Positions 1-4,089 of a stretch of DNA of 6,813 nt are shown piece by piece. The DNA is from Candidatus Aerophobota bacterium (GTDB lineage Bacteria > Aerophobota > Aerophobia > Aerophobales > AE-B3A). The stretch lies in the NCBI GenBank assembly GCA_030616535.1, contig JAUWXE010000056.1:1-6813 (forward strand), given 5' to 3'. The notes under the pieces were generated by a model. It saw only the letters and a list, made by a program, of their open reading frames with translations, searched no databases and was not told where the DNA came from. Position numbers and translations under genes: made by a program. Numbering within the stretch: the stretch's first letter is position 1; each line of letters begins with the position of its first letter.

Positions 1-124
1 CGTGAATTGGAGCATATTTATCAATATGCCATTAAAAGATGAGAACGAGATAGATCGGTCAGACATTAAAGATAATTTCAAGAGAATCACTCTTGACACA
101 TTCTTGCCTCTGTGTATCAGATAG
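1..124 (+). other. Left-edge open stretch, possible tail of an upstream gene
   Basis: Two + strand frames are open at the window edge. Frame 1 reads RELEHIYQYAIKR and stops at TGA 40-42. This looks like the charged, helical end of a protein entering from the left. Frame 2 is open from position 2 to a TAG at 122-124, about 40 codons, including a GTG at 2 and an ATG at 26 with no good ribosome binding site. I recognise neither. They overlap, so at most one is real, and both lengths are compatible with chance in AT-rich DNA. Confidence 0.2.
93..120 (+). promoter_or_regulatory. Candidate sigma-70 promoter, TTGACA-N16-TATCAG
   Basis: A perfect -35 hexamer TTGACA lies at 93-98. It is followed after 16 bp by TATCAG at 115-120, four of six matches to the -10 consensus. 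Transcription would start near 127 and give a long leader of about 270 nt before the isomerase gene. The -10 match is only moderate, so this is a candidate and not a firm call. Confidence 0.3.
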
Positions 125-323
125 TTATCAAAAGACTAAAGAGATAGCTATATTCTCAAAGGACAATTCCTTAAATCCTACATTGCGCAAAAAATATCTC
201 TTAGCTAAGGAAACCCTGTGTCCCCGGCCATACCATGAGATAGAGTAACAATCGATGTTTAAAAAGAGAAAATTAGTTTTGGTTTCCGGTATAATCAAGT
301 CTGACCACTAAACAAAGGTAACC
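125..323. other. Non-coding leader region
   Basis: No frame of useful length is open here on either strand. The stretch is AT-rich. A 7-bp inverted repeat, AGAGATA at about 140 and TATCTCT at about 194, and the short palindrome TTAGCTAA just after it are visible. Neither is followed by a T-run, and no riboswitch or tRNA fold is recognisable by eye. It probably acts as the upstream region of the isomerase gene. Confidence 0.4.
290..295 (+). promoter_or_regulatory. Candidate -10 element TATAAT before the isomerase gene
   Basis: There is a perfect TATAAT here, but no -35 hexamer at 16-18 bp upstream (that region reads AGAAAA) and no extended TGn motif. If used, transcription would start near 302, about 95 nt before the favoured ATG at 397 and about 20 nt before the short leader ORF at 324. 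The box may need an activator or may be chance. Confidence 0.35.
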
Positions 324-365
324 ATGGTTTTAGCATTAACGGATGTTTTATACGCAACATTATGA
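324..365 (+). CDS. Possible 13-codon leader ORF
   Basis: An ATG at 324 follows AAAGGT (314-319) at about 5 nt and opens a reading frame for MVLALTDVLYATL, ending in TGA at 363-365. It lies 30 nt before the favoured start of the isomerase gene and just downstream of a TATAAT box, the position of a translated leader. The peptide is hydrophobic and carries no run of one amino acid, so it does not look like an attenuator for a specific amino acid. It could be chance. Confidence 0.2.
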   Translation: MVLALTDVLYATL

Positions 366-396
366 TCAGAAACTTGAAGAGGCAAAGGTGGGAAAA

Positions 397-1215
397 ATGG
401 GAGAAGTTATGCCCATTGGCGTAATAGTTAGGGGAGAGGATCCTGTAGCTTCTTTGAGGAGAGTAAAGACTTTAGGTATTCCGACCTGTCAGATGTATGC
501 TCCTCCCGATGAGTGGCGCAGTGAGCGTAATATAGAGAAGATAAAGAATGTGATTTCTGAAACCGGTGTAAGAATAACCTGTCTTTTCTGTCATTTTGAA
601 GGCGAAAGCTATGCCGATATCCCAGCAATTAAAAAGACAGTAGGACTTTTGAACGCGGACACCCGTACCGAGCGGATAGAGAAAACACTCACCTTCTCAG
701 ATTTTGCTAAAAAGTTAAACATCCCAGCTTTGGCAGCACACATTGGATTCATCCCCGAGGATAAGGATGATCCTAATTATGACGAATTGATTAAAGCAAT
801 GCAGAAAATCTGTGATTATTGCAACGACAATGGACAAAAATTTGCTCTGGAGACGGGACAGGAGAGCCCAGAGACTTTATCCACATTCATTGAAGATGTT
901 AATAGACTCAACATAGGGATAAACTTTGATCCTGCGAATATGCTTTTATACGATAAAGGAGATCCTATTAAAGCTTTAAATGTTCTAGGTAAATACGTTA
1001 TAGGAGTGCATTGCAAGGATGGGAAACGTCCCGAGAGGAGAGATGAGTTAGGAGAAGAACTCCCCTTAGGGGAAGGAGACGTAGGAATAGAACAATTCAT
1101 AAACAAGCTCAAAGAGATAGGATATACCGGCCCTCTAACTATAGAGAGGGAGATTAGCGGAGAGCAGCAAACTAAGGATATTTTAAAAGCGAAAGAGCTT
1201 TTAGAGATTGGATAA
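397..1215 (+). CDS. Sugar phosphate isomerase/epimerase-like TIM-barrel protein
   Basis: This 272-residue protein belongs to the xylose isomerase-like TIM-barrel superfamily (AP endonuclease family 2 fold). Members isomerise or epimerise sugars, inositols or keto-acids in the cytosol with a divalent metal. The four expected metal ligands are visible: Glu152 (ALETGQ), Asp178 (NFDPAN), His205 (GVHCKD) and Glu250 (TIERE). The family-typical LGEGDV and EIGYTGPLTIE motifs lie near the C-terminus. The length is normal and the protein has no signal peptide. I start at ATG 397 because AGGTGGGA lies about 5 nt upstream and the first barrel strand (MPIGVIV) follows at once. An in-frame ATG at 343 would add 18 residues but has no ribosome binding site. 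The next gene, 123 bp downstream, is a sugar-type dehydrogenase, which suggests a shared carbohydrate pathway. The substrate cannot be read. A repair nuclease role is unlikely because the residue pattern is that of epimerases. Confidence 0.88.
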   Translation: MGEVMPIGVIVRGEDPVASLRRVKTLGIPTCQMYAPPDEWRSERNIEKIKNVISETGVRITCLFCHFEGESYADIPAIKKTVGLLNADTRTERIEKTLTFSDFAKKLNIPALAAHIGFIPEDKDDPNYDELIKAMQKICDYCNDNGQKFALETGQESPETLSTFIEDVNRLNIGINFDPANMLLYDKGDPIKALNVLGKYVIGVHCKDGKRPERRDELGEELPLGEGDVGIEQFINKLKEIGYTGPLTIEREISGEQQTKDILKAKELLEIG

Positions 1216-1295
1216 TTCATAATCGAGACTGAATTTCATTAACCTCTTTTTTTTATAAAAGAGAAAATCCAGCCCATAAAGTTTCCCATTTAAGC

Positions 1296-1319
1296 GAATG
1301 AAAGTGACTACTTTCATTC
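1296..1319. promoter_or_regulatory. Perfect 10+10 bp palindrome before the dehydrogenase gene
   Basis: GAATGAAAGT (1296-1305) and ACTTTCATTC (1310-1319) are exact inverted copies around a 4-nt centre, GACT. The element ends 5 nt before the Shine-Dalgarno and 19 nt before the ATG of the dehydrogenase. There is no T-run after it, so it is not an intrinsic terminator. A 24-bp dyad at this position fits an operator for a dimeric repressor such as a GntR- or LacI-type regulator. In RNA it would fold into a hairpin abutting the ribosome binding site. No regulator gene is in the window. Confidence 0.55.
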
Positions 1320-1324
1320 AATTC

Positions 1325-1332
1325 AAGGAGGT
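1325..1332 (+). promoter_or_regulatory. Strong Shine-Dalgarno of the dehydrogenase gene
   Basis: AAGGAGGT lies 6 nt before ATG 1339. It is essentially a full anti-16S complement and it fixes the dehydrogenase start. It directly follows the palindrome at 1296-1319, so folding of that hairpin could affect its access. Confidence 0.8.
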
Positions 1333-1338
1333 ACGTTT

Positions 1339-2352
1339 ATGCGAGCGGTAAGAAAACTAAGAAGGGGAAAGGGTAACATTGAGTTAGTCGATGTACCCAA
1401 GCCTAAAATTGGGCTAAGAGATGTTTTGATGAAGGTTTGGGCAGCAGGAGTTTGTGGGAGCGACCTAAATATTGAAGATGACACTCATTTTTATCGTGCT
1501 CCAGTTACAATTGGCCATGAGTATTCGGGAATTGTTGAGGAAGTGGGAAGAGATGTCAAAAAAGTAAAAGTGGGGGACAAGATCGTCGCCGATATTGAGG
1601 CCCCTGAGGGATGGCTTGGTGTAGAAATAGACGGTAGCTACGCCGAATATATGAGGATACCAGAGGTGGTTATTCATAAGTGTCCTTCGGATATGGATCT
1701 CGATGCTGCAGCATTGTGCGAACCTGTTGCAGCAAGCATCCACTGTTTTCAGGAAAGAAACACAATAAATGCAGGGGACTTTGTAGTAGTCATTGGTCCA
1801 GGACCAATGGGAATGCTTGCCGTTCAGTTTGCCAGATTGAGAGGGGCAAGAAAAATAGTCCTGGTAGGATTACGCTCCGATGAACAGAGGCTTAAAATAG
1901 GTAAAAAGATAGGAGCAGATAAAGTCTTCTATTGTGAGGATTGCTCCCTTCAAGAGATAATGGAGATGTCGGAGGGGGGAGCTGACTTTGTGGCTGATTG
2001 TGCTGGGACAGGTTCGGGAACGCAATTCGCTATTGATATTGTCAAGCCATCTGATACCGGACAGGGGGGAAGGGGGAAGATAACATTGGTCGCCATGTGG
2101 GGAAAGCCCATTACCCTGAATCTGGATAAGGTCTCGATGAAACAGCTTGATCTTAAAGGTAGTTGGAGTTGGAATGGACCTGAAACCTGGGATAGAGCAA
2201 TTAATCTTCTTTACGGGGGTTTCATAAATTATAAAGATATGATTACCAGCAGGTATAAGCTTGAGGAGTGGAAAATCGCTTTTAAGAATTTAAGAGAAAG
2301 AAAAGACGTTAAAGCTTTCATCCACCCCAATGGAATAGATTGGAAATACTGA
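1339..2352 (+). CDS. Zinc-dependent MDR alcohol/polyol dehydrogenase lacking the structural zinc lobe
   Basis: This 337-residue medium-chain dehydrogenase resembles the threonine, sorbitol and alcohol dehydrogenase groups. It would oxidise a secondary alcohol or polyol to a ketone with NAD(P) in the cytosol. The catalytic zinc site is intact: Cys39 (GVCGSD), His60-Glu61 (GHEYSG) and Glu128 (LCEPVA). The Rossmann loop GPGPMG is at 153-158. After the second Rossmann strand the sequence is VGLRSDEQRL (176-185). It has Gly-Leu-Arg-Ser where NAD-dependent members usually have an acidic residue, so NADP use is possible. The stretch between GDKI (79-82) and DGSYAEY (98-104) is only about 15 residues. 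In typical members it is roughly 40 and carries four cysteines binding a structural zinc; here that lobe and its cysteines are gone. The start is fixed by the AAGGAGGT site. Partnership with the upstream isomerase in sugar catabolism is inferred, and the substrate is unknown. Confidence 0.88.
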   Translation: MRAVRKLRRGKGNIELVDVPKPKIGLRDVLMKVWAAGVCGSDLNIEDDTHFYRAPVTIGHEYSGIVEEVGRDVKKVKVGDKIVADIEAPEGWLGVEIDGSYAEYMRIPEVVIHKCPSDMDLDAAALCEPVAASIHCFQERNTINAGDFVVVIGPGPMGMLAVQFARLRGARKIVLVGLRSDEQRLKIGKKIGADKVFYCEDCSLQEIMEMSEGGADFVADCAGTGSGTQFAIDIVKPSDTGQGGRGKITLVAMWGKPITLNLDKVSMKQLDLKGSWSWNGPETWDRAINLLYGGFINYKDMITSRYKLEEWKIAFKNLRERKDVKAFIHPNGIDWKY

Positions 2353-2391
2353 ATTTACCTTGAGTTAACCTTAGTATGAGGTACAAATTAG

Positions 2392-2421
2392 GATTATACA
2401 TAGAAGTTTGTAAGATTATAC
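2392..2421 (+). repeat. Direct repeat GATTATAC x2, 22 bp apart
   Basis: GATTATAC occurs at 2392-2399 and 2414-2421, start to start 22 bp, about two helical turns on one DNA face. Both copies lie just before the strong Shine-Dalgarno of the 12-codon ORF. They could be paired protein sites or overlapping -10-like boxes. The repeat is short enough to be chance. Confidence 0.25.
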
Positions 2422-2433
2422 CAGGAGGGAGAT

Positions 2434-2472
2434 ATGAGGAATCTAGCCTATCAGTGCTCGCTTTGTCCATAG
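2434..2472 (+). CDS. 12-codon ORF with strong ribosome binding site, unknown or decayed
   Basis: AGGAGGGA (2423-2430) sits 3 nt before ATG 2434. The ORF encodes MRNLAYQCSLCP and ends at TAG 2470-2472. The peptide contains a CxxC pair. The sequence looks like the first residues of a protein with an N-terminal zinc ribbon, as threonine synthase-like enzymes have, but no recognisable continuation was found in the downstream frames. It may be the stub of a deleted gene or a short leader peptide before the transporter 150 bp downstream. The ribosome binding site is too good to ignore, but function is unknown. Confidence 0.3.
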   Translation: MRNLAYQCSLCP

Positions 2473-2622
2473 TTCTCTGTGGGTAATTTTTCTTCTCGTT
2501 TGTAAGGAGCATTCTCGTCAGTTCTTTCTCCCGTCTTAGCTGTCGAGGATCCGGGGCTGTTTTTGGTATTAAGTCTCACATCTACCAGAAAGAGAGAGTC
2601 ACCTACTTTATGTGGAGCTTTT

Positions 2623-3756
2623 ATGCAAAAATCTAAAAAAACTTTTGTCCTACTTTCCCTAGCTCACGGTTCCAACGACATGTGCTGGATGATGGTTCCT
2701 CTTCTTCTGCCTCTGATTAGAAGAGAGCTTCATCTTACTTATACACAGAGCGGCCTACTCCTTAGCTGTTTCTCTGTTGCTTTTTCAGTCTTTTCCATCC
2801 TAAGTGGCCATTTAGGAGATATATACAAAGCCAGGAGAGTTCTTTCTTTTGGCTTCCTCTTCACGGCAGCTATATTCCCTCTATTACTTCTTAGCCAGTC
2901 CTACTTTCAGATAATAGCAGTCCTGGTCCTGGCGGCTATCGGAGTGAGTGTTTTCCACCCGGTAGGAACAGCCTTAGTAAGTCGGAGCTGGCAAAAGGGT
3001 ATTTCTTTTGGGTTTTTTGAAGCAACAGGCTGTATGGGAATCCTAATTATGACTCTTTTGTTCAGTTCCCTGGTAACTTCCTTGGGATGGCGGTTAACCT
3101 CCTTAGTCTTAGCTGTTCCGAGCTTGCCCATCGGTTTGGCTTTCCTAGCTTCTCACGGCAATCTGGAACATTCAGATTCAACGGCTCGGCCAAAGGTTGA
3201 TCCTGCAAAATCAAAATCTCTCATTCTTTTCTATCTTGCTCGGATGGCTCAGATATTTGGAGGCGTAGCTATTGGTTTTTTCTTGCCTCTATTTGCTGTA
3301 GACGTGGGAGGTTTGTCACCCGAGAAAGCTTCTTTTTTCCCGCTCTTCATTTGGGTAGGAGCCATACCCGGAATGTTAGTATGTGGCCTACTCTCTGATC
3401 ACTATTCCCCTCTGAAGATAATTTTTGTCCTGGTTTTAATTAATATGCTCACAATTTTTGCTGTCACTTTGCCCCTTCCTCTCCTGGCAATCTTTGTTCT
3501 TCTTACAGTCTTAGGTTTTTCTGGCTCAGGAACCTGGCCTCCTCAGAATGTGTGGCTGAGTCGAGTTACCTCTGAGAAAACTCGAGGAAAAACATTTGGA
3601 GGACTGATTAGCTTAGTTAACCTAGCTCAGGCTTCTTCACCTCTTCTTTTTGGTTTCCTTGCTGATAAGTGGGGGCTTATTAGTGCTTTCCGATGGGCTA
3701 TTCTGCCCATAGCAGCAGGGACTCTGTGTTTAGGTAGGTTAGTGAGCAAAGAATAG
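2623..3756 (+). CDS. MFS transporter, fosmidomycin-resistance (Fsr)-like
   Basis: This 377-residue polytopic inner-membrane protein has about 12 hydrophobic segments, roughly at 5-30, 43-62, 75-92, 95-115, 128-152, 155-177, then 200-226, 237-257, 264-282, 286-305, 323-346 and 352-374. A polar central loop at 178-198 joins the two six-helix halves. Degenerate MFS loop motifs are seen: GHLGDIYKARR (62-72), GLLSDHYSPLK (255-265) and GFLADKWG (344-351). The N-terminal HGSNDM (15-20) and the SVFHPVG segment (109-115) resemble the Fsr group, which exports small molecules by proton antiport. Substrates in this group vary, so drug export, sugar or polyol uptake, or metabolite export are all open. I choose ATG 2623 because TGGAG lies 5 nt upstream and the first helix follows directly. 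An upstream in-frame TTG at 2563 would add 20 polar residues. It lies 270 bp after the dehydrogenase, so it may be transcribed separately. Confidence 0.85.
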   Translation: MQKSKKTFVLLSLAHGSNDMCWMMVPLLLPLIRRELHLTYTQSGLLLSCFSVAFSVFSILSGHLGDIYKARRVLSFGFLFTAAIFPLLLLSQSYFQIIAVLVLAAIGVSVFHPVGTALVSRSWQKGISFGFFEATGCMGILIMTLLFSSLVTSLGWRLTSLVLAVPSLPIGLAFLASHGNLEHSDSTARPKVDPAKSKSLILFYLARMAQIFGGVAIGFFLPLFAVDVGGLSPEKASFFPLFIWVGAIPGMLVCGLLSDHYSPLKIIFVLVLINMLTIFAVTLPLPLLAIFVLLTVLGFSGSGTWPPQNVWLSRVTSEKTRGKTFGGLISLVNLAQASSPLLFGFLADKWGLISAFRWAILPIAAGTLCLGRLVSKE

Positions 3757-3784
3757 GTTGAGGAAAAAAGGAGGCTTTCAAATC

Positions 3785-3883
3785 ATGTCCTTCAGTAAGG
3801 ATTTCTATCGAGGGAAAACAAAAGAAAGTAGGTTACCAGAAAATAGAGGAGTAAAGCTAATTTCCGAATTTCATGAACGGTAA
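3785..3883 (+). CDS. Small ORF of 32 residues, unknown, possible antitoxin remnant
   Basis: AAGGAGG (3768-3774) stands 10 nt before ATG 3785. The ORF runs 32 codons to TAA 3881-3883. The product begins MSFSKDFYRGKTKESRLPEN and is basic and hydrophilic, with no membrane segment. I recognise no family. It ends 33 bp before the truncated vapC-like gene, the place where a vapB antitoxin would normally be, but it is too short and lacks a visible ribbon-helix-helix or AbrB pattern. It could be a decayed antitoxin, an unrelated small protein or chance; the good ribosome binding site favours translation. Confidence 0.35.
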   Translation: MSFSKDFYRGKTKESRLPENRGVKLISEFHER

Positions 3884-3886
3884 AAA

Positions 3887-3923
3887 GGTACATATTATAC
3901 GGGAGGAGATAGAATAATGTACC
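3887..3923 (+). promoter_or_regulatory. Inverted repeat spanning the ribosome binding site and start of the vapC-like ORF
   Basis: GGTACAT (3887-3893) and ATGTACC (3917-3923) are exact inverted copies. Three more base pairs form if A3916 is bulged. In mRNA the AUG would lie in the stem and the GGGAGGAG ribosome binding site in the loop. The left arm also overlaps a TATTAT box (3893-3898) that could serve as a -10, so the dyad could equally be a DNA operator, as toxin-antitoxin complexes use. No good -35 is present. Confidence 0.35.
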
Positions 3924-4027
3924 TCTTGGATACAGATACGCTCAGTAACTTGTTGAAGAAGAATCCATCCTCCTCTTTACTTTCTCGTTTATCCTCTGAA
4001 AAATTTGGATGGGGAAAGTTCACATAG
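3917..4027 (+). pseudogene. Truncated VapC-type PIN-domain toxin
   Basis: The 36-codon ORF begins MYLLDTDTLSNLLKKNP. This is the characteristic N-terminus of VapC toxins: a first strand ending in the catalytic Asp5, then the LDT-x-x-LS-x-LL helix. Full VapC proteins have about 130 residues and cleave RNA with three to four acidic residues. Here the frame stops at TAG 4025-4027, so the later acids and the C-terminal strand are missing. A strong ribosome binding site (GGGAGGAG, from 3901) remains. The in-frame sequence just after the stop (KICVTYSSYGKG) vaguely resembles the next PIN segment, so a point mutation plus deletion is possible, but polA ends 62 bp later and leaves no room for a complete toxin. 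I call it a relic of a toxin-antitoxin module. Family assignment is good; loss of function is inferred from length. Confidence 0.6.
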
Positions 4028-4038
4028 AGAAAAATTTG
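3998..4038 (+). repeat. Direct repeat GAAAAATTTG x2 at the vapC break
   Basis: GAAAAATTTG occurs at 3998-4007 and 4029-4038. The first copy lies where the ORF stops looking like VapC, and the second lies just after its stop codon. Short direct repeats of this kind can mediate deletions or duplications. Because the motif is A/T-rich, coincidence is possible. Confidence 0.3.
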
Positions 4039-4089
4039 CGTAACGTATTCTAGCTATGGAAAAGGTTGTGGATTTCTACAAATAGAGGT

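Noticed and set aside
816..1220. 134-codon open frame on the - strand opposite the isomerase gene
   Set aside because: It lies entirely antisense to a gene with clear family motifs. The translation is serine/leucine-rich with no recognisable domain, typical of a shadow frame.
1244..1263. CTCTTTT/AAAAGAG inverted repeat after the isomerase as a terminator
   Set aside because: The stem is almost all A/T with a weak core, and the T-run lies in the loop region and not after the stem, so it does not fit an intrinsic terminator.
2563..2622. TTG-initiated 20-residue extension of the MFS transporter
   Set aside because: No ribosome binding site precedes TTG 2563, while ATG 2623 has TGGAG at 5 nt and starts directly at the first membrane helix region.
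3894..3899. TATAAT on the - strand as a promoter in the polA-convergent gap
   Set aside because: No -35 hexamer lies at a suitable distance and no - strand gene follows. The box is probably a by-product of the AT-rich dyad.
4028..4089. Terminator for polA in the convergent gap
   Set aside because: No GC-rich stem followed by a T-run is visible on the - strand after the polA stop.
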